From contig CALFAY010000038.1 in NCBI GenBank assembly GCA_937944855.1, positions 62,001 through 126,000 of the forward strand: a stretch of DNA of 64,000 bases, written 5' to 3'. Source of the DNA: an uncultured Planctomycetota bacterium. Its GTDB lineage: Bacteria > Planctomycetota > Planctomycetia > Gemmatales > HRBIN36. Under the pieces are notes generated by a model. It was not told the origin of the DNA. It ran no database searches and saw nothing but the letters and a program-made list of their open reading frames with translations. Of this stretch, positions 44,106 through 52,128 are shown piece after piece; positions within the stretch are counted from its first letter, which is position 1, and each line of letters begins with the position of its first letter. Position numbers and translations under genes: made by a program.

Positions 44106-44399
44106 TCAACGGTCAAAGAGGCGATAAGCAGCGGGATCGAACTGGGGTCCCGGACGGCAGTTGGTGCCGAATGGACAACCGCCGTTGCCGTTGCTGTTTT
44201 TGGCGCTGGTGGCCAGGCCGTGCCGCAGGCTCATCGCAATCAGGCAGCCGAACACTTCGTGCATCACCCGTTCCCAGTCCACCGGCGTGCCGTGAAGCGA
44301 GTCGCTGGCGGTGCGAGCCAGCACGGCGGTGATGCAAGTCAGGGCGAGCAGATAGGTCTTGCGGCCCTGCAGCAGGTTCCACAGTCGGGACAGATTCAT
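44106..44399 (-). CDS. single-pass membrane peptide, holin-like
   Basis: A 97-residue protein starting MNLSRLWNLLQGRKTYLLALTCITAVLARTASDSLHGTPVDWERVMHEVFGCLIAMSLRHG. AGGAG precedes the ATG. The order 'short basic helix, G-K/R-K-T-Y, transmembrane segment, second weaker hydrophobic segment' is common in phage holin-like or accessory membrane proteins. The C-terminal tail is hydrophilic (NSNGNGGCPFGTNCRPGP). Position right after the capsid gene supports a phage-derived role; lytic activity is unproven. Confidence 0.6.
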   Translation of the reverse strand: MNLSRLWNLLQGRKTYLLALTCITAVLARTASDSLHGTPVDWERVMHEVFGCLIAMSLRHGLATSAKNSNGNGGCPFGTNCRPGPQFDPAAYRLFDR

Positions 44400-44451
44400 G
44401 GGCGTCTCCTGAAGCACGAGCAGGGAAAAACCTACGCATCCGGGGGAACGA

Positions 44452-45666
44452 TCAGGCCCCGTCCACCTTGACCACCCAGCGTTCATCGAGAGCGTTGATG
44501 CCGCCGTAGTAGCGGACCTTGTAGCGGGCCACGATGTCGCGTTCGAAGTCGGCGTCGCTGCCGCGGCCCTGACGGAAGACCTGGACCGGCCAGATTTCCT
44601 TCCAGATGAATTGACGGCGGAAGTCGCCAAGATACCAGTCGTCCGTGTTGACGGCGTCGAGGAAAGGCGAAGCGAGCACGGTGTACGCGCCGCCGAACGG
44701 ATTGCGAAACTCGGTACGCTGGGTGCCGTCGCCGCTCAGGGTCAGGATCGTGGTCGCGGAAACGATCCGCAGGGCGGTCAGCTCCTTGCTCTTGGGAACG
44801 AGAAGAATTCGAGGCATCCAGACAATCGGCTCGCCGGCTTCGGGACCGTGGCGATCGTCGCGGACTTGGGTGGCATGGTAGCGAAGCACGAAGTCGATGC
44901 TGGTCCAGTCCTCCAGGGTCAAAGCGGCATTGAACGGCGAACCGGAGACCGTGTTGCCGACGCCGATGTAATTGCGGTTGGCTCCATCCGTCGGATACAA
45001 CGGTTCGAGGACGCCGCCAGGCCGATACACGCCCCGGACGTTGGCCTCGTAATCAGCATCGACGACGCCGCGAACGATGGTCTTTTCCCGTTCCAGCCGG
45101 GTCGCTTCGCCGATCCGGGCCGCACGCCGCAGCAGTTCGTTGGTCTGGTCGAAATGCACGGCCTCCTCGGTGATGGAGAGAATGCGGCCCTTCTTGGCTT
45201 CCACGGTGGTCACGAACTTGTCGCCGAAGCTGGCCTCCTCATACGGTTCGCCCTCGGCCACTTCCTTCGGCCCCTGGAGGGCGGTGAAGCCGGCGATGCG
45301 CTCGTTCTTGACGGAGGACCGCTCGACCGTGACCAACTGGTCGCCAATGAGGCCGTCGGTCTGGTTGTAGGCGTCGATCACTTTGCGGGCGATGAGCGCG
45401 CCGGTGACGGTCTGGAACAGGTTGGTGCCCAGGTCCGCTTCGCTGTGCAGATGGGCCAGTTGTCCGAGGTCGGCGATGTAGGTGCGCTGGCGAGCGGCAT
45501 AGGAAGGCAGGGTCAGATGCGTGGGGCCGACGCAGGCTTCCCACAACTGCCGCAAGCTGAAGTCGTCCGGCTTCAACTCGCCGTCCTGAAGCAGACTGAC
45601 CAGGGTTTCGTAAAACCCCCGCGGTCCCAGAGACTCGCGCAGACGCCGAAGGTCGGTCGGAATCAT
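44452..45666 (-). CDS. candidate phage major capsid protein
   Basis: A 404-residue protein beginning MIPTDLRRLRESLGPRGFYETLVSLL. GGAG lies 6 nt before the ATG at 45666; the TTG three nt earlier is disfavoured. It has a long helical N-terminal segment, then FQTVTGALIARKVIDAYNQ, FGDKFVTTVEAKKGRILSITEEAVHFDQTNELLRRAARIG, ending VLASPFLDAVNTDDWYLGDFRRQFIWKEIWPVQVFRQG and DIVARYKVRYYGGINALDERWVVKVDG. The TVLASPFLD..WYLGD layout resembles major head proteins of Mu-gpT/HK97-like lineages. Its place after a protease and portal gene supports the call. Confidence 0.65.
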   Translation of the reverse strand: MIPTDLRRLRESLGPRGFYETLVSLLQDGELKPDDFSLRQLWEACVGPTHLTLPSYAARQRTYIADLGQLAHLHSEADLGTNLFQTVTGALIARKVIDAYNQTDGLIGDQLVTVERSSVKNERIAGFTALQGPKEVAEGEPYEEASFGDKFVTTVEAKKGRILSITEEAVHFDQTNELLRRAARIGEATRLEREKTIVRGVVDADYEANVRGVYRPGGVLEPLYPTDGANRNYIGVGNTVSGSPFNAALTLEDWTSIDFVLRYHATQVRDDRHGPEAGEPIVWMPRILLVPKSKELTALRIVSATTILTLSGDGTQRTEFRNPFGGAYTVLASPFLDAVNTDDWYLGDFRRQFIWKEIWPVQVFRQGRGSDADFERDIVARYKVRYYGGINALDERWVVKVDGA

Positions 45667-45732
45667 CAACTTCTCCTCTCAGGAAATCGAACAGCCACTT
45701 GCAGTGACAGGGATTTGACACACTTGAGGGAC

Positions 45733-46518
45733 CTACTCCCGTCCGCGCACGGCGGCGATGAACGCCTTGCGGAAAGCGGTGGGACCGAGGAAACCGGCGG
45801 CGGAGCGTTCTCGAGACACGGGCACATCCGCCGTCCTCTCCCGAATCAGGTTTTCCAGCAGGCCGATGAGGCGGCGCAGCTCGACGAGGACGAGCGGCGT
45901 CTCGAGCTCGCCGGCGGATTCGCGCTCCTGGCGCCAGGTTGCCCGGGAAATGCCTCCGTCCACGCACAGCATCTGGGATTCGCTGAAGGAACGGGTCGTG
46001 GCCGGGAAGGCGACGATGTCCACGGACAGGACCTGTTCAATCGCCTCGATCTCCTCGCCGTGGCGTCGGCGGCGTGCCAGCACGACGTGGGACATGCCGA
46101 TGTCGGTCGGCCCGGCGGAGATCAGATCGAGCAGCCAGTCGGCGTTCGGCCCAGCCAGGTGCAGATCGCCGCGGATACGGCCGTTGTCGAACCGGGGATT
46201 GCGGACTTGCCCGGCGTAATCCCGGACGGAGCGGGTCGGCCAAGTCGGGGGAGGCAAGCTCCGGCTGGAAAAAGACTGGGGGCTTTGTCCGTGGTCCACG
46301 AAGACCGGCCGGCCTTCATACAACGGCACCGCCTGCTGCATGGCCTCAAGCGTGTAGCGGTAGCCGTTGCGGCTGTGCGGCCCAAGCAAAGCGACGTTGA
46401 GGACGAGAGCTTCGGAACGGTCCACGCTCGCCTCGGCCAGCCAATCTGCCGTCCACAGGCGCTGGGTTTCCGTAATCCAGAGATCAGCAAAGTCGGTCGA
46501 ATCCAGTTTCTCAGGCAT
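45733..46518 (-). CDS. candidate phage prohead (head maturation) protease
   Basis: A 261-residue protein beginning MPEKLDSTDFADLWITETQRLW, with GGGAGG 8 nt before the ATG. Head protease-like features are LNVALLGPHSRNGYRYTLEAMQQAVPLYEGRPVFVDHG, VRDYAGQVRNPRFDNGRIRGDLHLAGPNADWLLDLI and TDIGMSHVVLARRRRHGEEIEAIEQVLSVDIVAFPATTRSF. The His in FVDHG and the Ser in GMSHV are candidate catalytic residues. A C-terminal region (ESQMLCVDGG onward) could be a scaffold remnant. Located 66 nt before the candidate capsid gene, as in phages. Confidence 0.65.
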   Translation of the reverse strand: MPEKLDSTDFADLWITETQRLWTADWLAEASVDRSEALVLNVALLGPHSRNGYRYTLEAMQQAVPLYEGRPVFVDHGQSPQSFSSRSLPPPTWPTRSVRDYAGQVRNPRFDNGRIRGDLHLAGPNADWLLDLISAGPTDIGMSHVVLARRRRHGEEIEAIEQVLSVDIVAFPATTRSFSESQMLCVDGGISRATWRQERESAGELETPLVLVELRRLIGLLENLIRERTADVPVSRERSAAGFLGPTAFRKAFIAAVRGRE

Positions 46519-46605
46519 AGGCAATCCTCCCAGGTGGGAATCAAAAGGCGAACCAGGACGCAATGAGTGTGACGGCCCCATGACAAACGTCCCGCGTGGA
46601 GTGTG

Positions 46606-47379
46606 TCACGGGTTCTCGGAACGGAAAGCCGACCACCAGGCGGCGTCGAGCGCCTCGTAATCCGCATAGCCGAAGACCTGCTTCAGGGCGGCTTCCTGGC
46701 CCAGGTTGAACGACGCTTCCAGGAAACGCAGCAAGGCCGCCTCGCCATGCCGCTTCACAAGGAAATCGGTAAGGCTGTAGCTCTGAGCGTAGAACAGCAG
46801 GACTTCGCGGGGATACTCGCGTATGAGCATCAGCTGGCGGACCGAGAAGCGACGGGAAGCGGAGCGGAGAGGCTCCAGGAGTCTGTGCTGCTCGTCGGGA
46901 AGTTCCTGACAGACGGCCAGACCCTCGTCGAGCCAACGCGGGATGTATCGGCCGGGATACCGCAAGTGCAAAACGGCATGGCAGACCTCGTGGCGGACCG
47001 TGCTTTCCAGATGCAGATCGCCGGCCCAGAGGGTGATGGTGACGCTGCCATCGCCGCCAAACGTGGTGGCGTAGAAGCCCGGATGATGGCGATGCACGAC
47101 GACATGCACCGGCCGAGGCCACGGCGGCACGGCGTTCGGGTGATCTGCGGGAGCGGAGTTCCACCGCCGCAGCAATTCTGAACGCATCGCCTCGCACCAG
47201 GCCAGGACTCGTTCTGCCGTCGCGGAGTCGGGGGCTTCGACGAGGAAGTTGACAGAGCGGACTGCGGCGGGAGGAGCCGCCCGCACGGTAACCGGCGTGC
47301 GGGTCTGATGGATGACGCAGCCGGGGGGCGGATTCTCGAGAGGCGTCTGTATCAGCAGGGCGACAAGCAGGGCGAACAT
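46606..47379 (-). CDS. secreted zinc metallopeptidase (gluzincin, peptidase MA-like)
   Basis: A 257-residue protein with HEVCH (His130, Glu131, His134) followed 17 residues later by Glu152 in WLDEGLA, a complete gluzincin zinc site. It starts MFALLVALLIQTPLENPPPG, giving a short hydrophobic N-terminus that may be a signal or anchor. GGAG lies 9 nt before the ATG. The rest is helical (FLVKRHGEAALLRFLEASFNLGQEAALKQVFGYADYEALDAAWW), as in peptidase MA-type proteins of planctomycetes. It lies between portal and protease genes of the phage-head block, so it may be cargo. Confidence 0.8.
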   Translation of the reverse strand: MFALLVALLIQTPLENPPPGCVIHQTRTPVTVRAAPPAAVRSVNFLVEAPDSATAERVLAWCEAMRSELLRRWNSAPADHPNAVPPWPRPVHVVVHRHHPGFYATTFGGDGSVTITLWAGDLHLESTVRHEVCHAVLHLRYPGRYIPRWLDEGLAVCQELPDEQHRLLEPLRSASRRFSVRQLMLIREYPREVLLFYAQSYSLTDFLVKRHGEAALLRFLEASFNLGQEAALKQVFGYADYEALDAAWWSAFRSENP

Positions 47380-47427
47380 GGGCGCGTTCTCCAGGCCAGG
47401 GGCGAAGCAAATCTCGACGAACGGGGA

Positions 47428-47736
47428 TCACTCGTCTTCCGGCAGCGGTTTGCGCAGGATGCGATAGCCGCCACCGGCGGGATAGCGATCAGGCCAAAAG
47501 TGGAACTTCACTGGGGCGCGTCCGCGGCGGAGGCGGAGGCCGATGGCGTCGGGCAGGTCGTCGAGCAGGACGTGCCAGGACCGGACCAGAGCATCGTAGG
47601 CTGCGCGTCGGTCGTCCGCGGCCTCACCATCGCTTGCCGGGGACAGTTCAGCGAATGGATCTGGACGTGTGCCGAAACTTGCTCTCTTCCGGATTCTGCT
47701 TTCGTAAATGCAGACCAACGTCTTTTGGGCGATCAT
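47428..47736 (-). CDS. small unknown protein coupled to the portal gene
   Basis: A 102-residue protein, MIAQKTLVCIYESRIRKRASFG, with a central helical part DRRAAYDALVRSWHVLLDDLPDAIGLRLRRGRAPVKFHFWPDRYPAGGGYRILRKPLPEDE. Its ATG overlaps the portal stop (ATGA at 47733-47736), and AGGAG lies within the portal 3' end. This translational coupling suggests a portal-associated function. No family is recognised. Confidence 0.65.
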   Translation of the reverse strand: MIAQKTLVCIYESRIRKRASFGTRPDPFAELSPASDGEAADDRRAAYDALVRSWHVLLDDLPDAIGLRLRRGRAPVKFHFWPDRYPAGGGYRILRKPLPEDE

Positions 47737-49202
47737 GGCTTCTTCTCCTGTTCCCGTTCCCGCCGCATCTGGCCCGGATCGACACGATCTCGGCGGGCAA
47801 GTTCCTGAAGGCTGATGGCTCCCCGGTCGAAATAGACAGCATCGGCGAGGGCGTCGGCGTAGCGGTCGCGGACGGCCAGAGGCGGCGGCGTGATGCGGAG
47901 TTGCAGGCGGTCGGTTTCGTCGGCCCTCAGCAGTCCGAGCCGGACCGCCTCGGCCATCGCCATGCCGAACAGCTTCTGCCAGTGGCCGATGAAGTAGCTC
48001 TGCCAGGCGGCGAAGCGGCGCACGGCCGGTCCCTCGGCGACCAGGGTGCTGGCGTAGTTGCCGTTGGAGGCATCGGCGGAAAGCATGAACTCCGGAAGGC
48101 CGGAACCGGCGGCGATGGACAACAGGATCGTGCGGCCAAGAAGGGAAGCATCGCTGAAGTGAGTGTTGGGCGAAAGAAATTCCAGATCGTAGCCCTGCAC
48201 ATCGATGATGCTGCCCGGTTCGATCCGCAGCTGCCGCGGTCGCGGGCCGGAGGACGCCGACGTGGCCGCCGCGTCCGCGAAGTCAGCGACTCCTGCCGGA
48301 TAATGGTCGCGGTGCTTGCGTACCAGGCAGATCGAACTGACCGCCTTACGGTGGATCAATTCCACGTCCAGCCAGCCCTGGAAGCGCTTCAGGGCTTCCA
48401 GGACTGGCAAAAGTAGCGTGACTCCGCGCTTGACGTTGGCATCGACGCCGATCTTGGCGTGAAGGATCAATCCGGCCTCGACCCGCTCCAGGCCGGGAGG
48501 TTCCCCGTCGGAGCAGGCCGAGGCGTCGCCTGTGGCAATCCAATAGGCGACGGGCACCTCGACGTTTTCAGGAAGCGTCTCGATGCCGCCGGTCGGGAGG
48601 CCGGTGCGGGGGTCGGGAACGACCTGTTCTGGGTCCACGAAATGCAGGCGCGGAGGCCATTGGGGCTGGCGGAACAGACGCAGGAAGCATTCGCCGTCCC
48701 GCCACGTCCGCAGGCAGAATTCCCAGTCCTTGCGATTGCCCGCATGCCAGTCGTTGCGTTCCAAGAAGATTTGCCACAGGTCGTCGGCACGGGCGCGGAG
48801 AGCAGCATCGCCTTCGCTTTGTTTTTCGGAATCTGCCGGTTCGCGGCGGATCTGGACTTCGTGCCGCATTCCGATGCCGATCACATAGTCGCGGTGCAGC
48901 TGAAGGATGTTGCGAGCATAGGGGTTGTGGTCGGCGAGGTCGCGGGCCTTGGCCCGAAGCATGTCAGCGTCCCAGCGGCACTCGGATTTGCCGTCGAACC
49001 ACGCCGGTCGCCAGTCGTTGGCGTCGGGGTCCTCCTCAACTGGGGTTCCCGATTCGCTTTGCCACTGGGGCGGTCGCCTGCTTTGCGGGTCAGTCTCCAC
49101 CGCCTGCTGCAACAGAAGCGTCGCCGCTTCGTAACGCAGCCGTTCCCAGCGTTTGCGGGCCAGCCAGGCCTTGAACGGTTCCCACAACCAATCGGCGCCC
49201 AT
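47733..49202 (-). CDS. phage portal protein (lambda-type family)
   Basis: A 489-residue portal-like protein. MGADWLWEPFKAWLARKRWERLRYEAA is followed by ARDLADHNPYARNILQLHRDYVIGIGMRH, a typical portal N-terminal block. Then come LWQIFLERNDWHAGNRKDWEFCLRTWRDGECFLRLFRQP, LHFVDPEQVVPDP, LILHAKIGVDANVKRGVTLLLPVLEALKRFQGWLDVELIHRKAVSSICLVRK, LPEFMLSADASNGNYASTLVAEGPAVRRFAAWQSYFIGHWQKLFGMAMAEA and the C-terminal ISLQELARRDRVDPGQMRREREQ. The ATG at 49202 with AGGA upstream is preferred over the longer frame to 49277. No terminase gene precedes it; the next gene upstream is a divergent epimerase. Confidence 0.85.
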   Translation of the reverse strand: MGADWLWEPFKAWLARKRWERLRYEAATLLLQQAVETDPQSRRPPQWQSESGTPVEEDPDANDWRPAWFDGKSECRWDADMLRAKARDLADHNPYARNILQLHRDYVIGIGMRHEVQIRREPADSEKQSEGDAALRARADDLWQIFLERNDWHAGNRKDWEFCLRTWRDGECFLRLFRQPQWPPRLHFVDPEQVVPDPRTGLPTGGIETLPENVEVPVAYWIATGDASACSDGEPPGLERVEAGLILHAKIGVDANVKRGVTLLLPVLEALKRFQGWLDVELIHRKAVSSICLVRKHRDHYPAGVADFADAAATSASSGPRPRQLRIEPGSIIDVQGYDLEFLSPNTHFSDASLLGRTILLSIAAGSGLPEFMLSADASNGNYASTLVAEGPAVRRFAAWQSYFIGHWQKLFGMAMAEAVRLGLLRADETDRLQLRITPPPLAVRDRYADALADAVYFDRGAISLQELARRDRVDPGQMRREREQEKKP

Positions 49203-49410
49203 GAGCCGTTCCTCGTCTGAAAGACCAACGGGGCAGGACGGACAGGCAGGGCGGTGCGTCGCGCTTCGGCCGTCCAACCATCTCCCTGCTACTTAACATG
49301 CGTACACTAGAAGGCGGAAGGTCAGTCGCGCCGATTTTTTGCCGAGCCGGACCAGAGCGTGTCTAAAATGGCAAGCGAGAACAGACAATCTACCGTGCAG
49401 GGGGAAAACC

Positions 49411-50334
49411 ATGCGCGTTTTCGTGGCAGGAGGAACGGGCCAGATCGGCTCGCGTTTGATCGAAGCGTTGCGGAAGCGTGGGGACGAGGTGATCGTCCTG
49501 AGCCGCAATGTCGCCAAGGCCCGCCAACGCCTGGGAGATGGCCCGCAGTACGTCGAGGGCGATCCTATGCAGGCGGGCGCGTGGATGGACCGGGTCGCCG
49601 GCTGTCAGGGGGTTGTCAATCTGGTCGGGGAAGGGATTTTCGCCAGACGCTGGAACGACAAATTCAAAAAAGTCTTGCGGGACAGCCGCATCGTCAGCAC
49701 GAACCATATCGTGGCCGCCATCCGCAAGGCGGAGCCGAAACCGGCCGTGCTCGTCCAGGGCAGCGCCGTCGGCTACTACGGATTCCGGGATGACGACACC
49801 GAACTGACCGAGGACAGCCCGGCGGCGAACGACTTCATGGCCCGCCTGTGCGTGGACTGGGAAGCGGCGGCTCGGCCGGTCGAGGAGGTCGGCGTGCGGC
49901 TAGTCCTGCTGCGGACCGGCGTGGTGCTCGACCCGCGCGGCGGGGCCTTGCCCAAACTTCTGACACCCTTCAAGATGTACCTTTTCGGCGGGCCGGTCGG
50001 GTCCGGTCGTCAGTGGGTGCCGTGGATTCACTGGGCGGATGAAGTCGGTTTGATCCTGTGGACCTTGGACAATCCCCAGGTACGCGGACCGCTCAACGCC
50101 GTCGCTCCGCAGCCGGCGACAAACAAGCAGATGATGCAAGCGGTGGGCGCGGCCATGAATCGTCCCAGTTTCTGGCCCACCCCCGGCTTCCTGCTCCGCC
50201 TCGGTCTGGGAGAGGTTGCCGATGTCGTGGTCCGGGGACAAAAAGTCATTCCGCGCAAGGCCCTCGACCTCGGCTACCGATTCCAGTTCCCGGAAATCGG
50301 GGCCGCGTTACGCGATTTGCTGAGCCGGTCTTGA
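49411..50334 (+). CDS. TIGR01777 family NAD-dependent epimerase/dehydratase
   Basis: A 307-residue SDR-extended protein starting MRVFVAGGTGQIGSRLIEALRKRGDEVIVLSRN. GGGGGA lies before the ATG. VNLVGEGIFARRWNDKFKKVLRDSRI is the TIGR01777 (YfcH-like) block, then QGSAVGYYGFRDDDTELTEDSP, RTGVVLDPRGGALPKLLTPFKMYLFGGPVGSGRQWVPWIHWADEVGLILWTLDNPQVRGPLNAVAPQP. The YxxxK-like YYG motif is atypical, as usual in this family. Substrate unknown. Confidence 0.9.
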   Translation: MRVFVAGGTGQIGSRLIEALRKRGDEVIVLSRNVAKARQRLGDGPQYVEGDPMQAGAWMDRVAGCQGVVNLVGEGIFARRWNDKFKKVLRDSRIVSTNHIVAAIRKAEPKPAVLVQGSAVGYYGFRDDDTELTEDSPAANDFMARLCVDWEAAARPVEEVGVRLVLLRTGVVLDPRGGALPKLLTPFKMYLFGGPVGSGRQWVPWIHWADEVGLILWTLDNPQVRGPLNAVAPQPATNKQMMQAVGAAMNRPSFWPTPGFLLRLGLGEVADVVVRGQKVIPRKALDLGYRFQFPEIGAALRDLLSRS

Positions 50335-50416
50335 TACGTCACTTCGCTCTTTTCTGCCCCGCGGGCGGCCGCCCGGACCTTCCCCTCTTCATGGCTTTTG
50401 GACGAGGAGGTTGACC

Positions 50417-50893
50417 GTGGGCGTCCTTAGCGAATTCAAGACCTTCATTCAACGCGGCAATGTGATCGACATGGCCGTTGGCATCATCATGGGAACGGCC
50501 TTCACCAAGATCGTCCATTCCCTGGTCAACGACGTGCTTATGCCGCCCCTGGGTTTTGTTCTGGCCGGCATTCATGTCAGCGACCTGGGGCTGCCGCTGA
50601 GCTACGGCGATCAGGTGGTGAATGTCAATTACGGCAAGTTTTTGCAGACGGTAGTGGACTTCCTGATCGTGGCACTTTGTGTTTTTGTCCTGGTAAAAAC
50701 GGTCAACGCCCTGAAAGGCCCATGGCCTTTGCCGATTCCCTTGCCCTGGGTCGGCACCTCAGCAGCGGCCGCGGCCCCGCCTGCCCCTCCGACCGCCCCG
50801 CCAACCCCGCCGAGTTCCGCCGAAGAGCGGCCCGAGATCCGCCTGTTGACCGAAATTCGCGACGCCCTTCAAGGCCGACAAGCAAGTTCATGA
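50417..50893 (+). CDS. mscL: large-conductance mechanosensitive channel
   Basis: A 158-residue MscL with GTG start; AGGAGG at 50405-50410 places the start there and not at the TTG at 50411. The pattern is normal: LSEFKTFIQRGNVIDMAVGIIMGTAFTKIVHSLVNDVLMPPLG (TM1 with the gate), periplasmic loop, YGKFLQTVVDFLIVALCVFVLVKTVNAL (TM2), and C-terminal helix ERPEIRLLTEIRDALQ. A Pro/Ala-rich linker (about residues 100-130) extends the cytoplasmic side. It opens on membrane tension during hypo-osmotic shock. Confidence 0.95.
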   Translation: MGVLSEFKTFIQRGNVIDMAVGIIMGTAFTKIVHSLVNDVLMPPLGFVLAGIHVSDLGLPLSYGDQVVNVNYGKFLQTVVDFLIVALCVFVLVKTVNALKGPWPLPIPLPWVGTSAAAAAPPAPPTAPPTPPSSAEERPEIRLLTEIRDALQGRQASS

Positions 50894-50910
50894 TGCTCTC
50901 ATGAATTTGC
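50882..50910. other. inverted repeat overlapping the mscL stop codon
   Basis: GCAAGTTCATGA (50882-50893) pairs with TCATGAATTTGC (50899-50910) over 12 bp with one G-T wobble and a 5-nt loop. A TATACT box follows at 50915-50920. It could end mscL transcription or be an operator for the next gene. Confidence 0.45.
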
Positions 50911-50992
50911 TGTTATACTTGTGACGCCTGAGGATAGCCGGTCTTCCCGACCGTCTGATGGACGGAGAAGGTGGCCGACAGGGGGGCGGTTG

Positions 50993-51352
50993 ATGTCCTG
51001 GCGGTGCATGTTCGGTCATGAGTGGGCGGGGTGTCGCTGTACCCGGCCTGGATGCGGGGCACGACGCAATCTGGGGCACACCTGGCGTGGCGTCATTTGC
51101 GTGGTCTGCGGCACACAAGCCGACCTGCTCGACGCCGAGCATCTCCGCGAACTGCGAGCGCAGGGTTATACCGTGGTGACGCGCACGGAGAGTCGGGAAG
51201 TGCTGGAACGTCTGCCGTGCGAGGAGCCGTGGCAGTGTCGGGGGGACTGCCCGGCGTGTCGGCAGGGTCCGGTGCCGGTGCGGCATCAGCGGCTGATCGT
51301 GGAAGTCTTCTCCGACGGCACCCCCATCGCCTGCCACGTCCGCGAGGAGTGA
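50993..51352 (+). CDS. cysteine-rich probable zinc-binding protein
   Basis: A 119-residue protein with many paired cysteines: Cys5, Cys14, Cys16, Cys21, Cys36 and Cys39 (CVVC), and a C-terminal cluster CEEPWQCRGDCPACRQG. This suggests two small zinc ribbons. The sequence begins MSWRCMFGHEWAGCRCTRPGCGARRNLGHTW. No family is recognised. It lies 99 nt downstream of mscL on the same strand, after an inverted repeat and a TATACT box. Confidence 0.6.
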   Translation: MSWRCMFGHEWAGCRCTRPGCGARRNLGHTWRGVICVVCGTQADLLDAEHLRELRAQGYTVVTRTESREVLERLPCEEPWQCRGDCPACRQGPVPVRHQRLIVEVFSDGTPIACHVREE

Positions 51353-51552
51353 GGCAGCGATCAGGCCCAATTAACCTCGAAATATCACCCCTCCGAAGCT
51401 TCCCGAACCAAGTTCCTGAAGCGTGATCAGCCCGGTTTTTCGGGAGCGACTTGCTCTGTAACATCTCTTACAATGATGTCTCCAGCGAGGAGGATGCCGG
51501 TTCACCCTCTTCACAGCCGGGTCTTGGGTTCCGTGTACGGCGAGGACGCAAC

Positions 51553-52101
51553 ATGCAGTATCTCTGGCTGGCCGTGTTGGTCGTCGGCGTGGCCGGGGCG
51601 GCGGTCGTCTTCGCCTTCCGGCAGCTCCAGACGCTCCGCGGCTTGCGCCATCAGCCCGAGATGGGGGCCGACGAGCTCCGCTACCTGACCCGGCGGTCCT
51701 ATGCTCGACTGATCGGTAGTGCTCTGCTGCTGGTGTTGGCGGTGCTGCTGGCCGGGCTGCATTTCTTCCATATCCTCGACCGGCTCGACGCCCTCGTGGC
51801 CGCCGGTCCCCAGGCCAGGGCCGAGGGCAAACAACTCACCCCCGAACAGCACGACTTCGTCAACTTCGCCTACACCTACGTCGGCATCATCGCCCTGGTC
51901 GTGCTGCTGCTGCTGGTCGGCAGCTTCTTCGATACCCTGGCTACCCGCCGCTACGGCATGCGGCAGCGGAAACGCATCCGGGACGACCGACGAGCCATGC
52001 TCGAAGAGCAATTGGCCCGACTGCGACAGGAACGCGAAGGCCGAAACCCTTCCGCCTCCGATTCCGCCAACGGCCACGGGGCAGGTTCGGGTCTGACGTG
52101 A
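51553..52101 (+). CDS. integral membrane protein of unknown function
   Basis: A 182-residue protein with three predicted membrane helices (about residues 3-22, 51-73, 109-131). A charged cytoplasmic tail rich in Arg/Glu (RRYGMRQRKRIRDDRRAMLEEQLARLRQEREG) follows. The ATG at 51553 is chosen because MQYLWLAVLVVGVAGAAVVFAF begins with a membrane helix; the open frame extends upstream to 51451. Likely cytoplasmic membrane. The 3' end is convergent with the secreted protein gene. Confidence 0.7.
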   Translation: MQYLWLAVLVVGVAGAAVVFAFRQLQTLRGLRHQPEMGADELRYLTRRSYARLIGSALLLVLAVLLAGLHFFHILDRLDALVAAGPQARAEGKQLTPEQHDFVNFAYTYVGIIALVVLLLLVGSFFDTLATRRYGMRQRKRIRDDRRAMLEEQLARLRQEREGRNPSASDSANGHGAGSGLT

Positions 52102-52128
52102 GCAACGGGGCCTCGCTTCCTATCAGTT

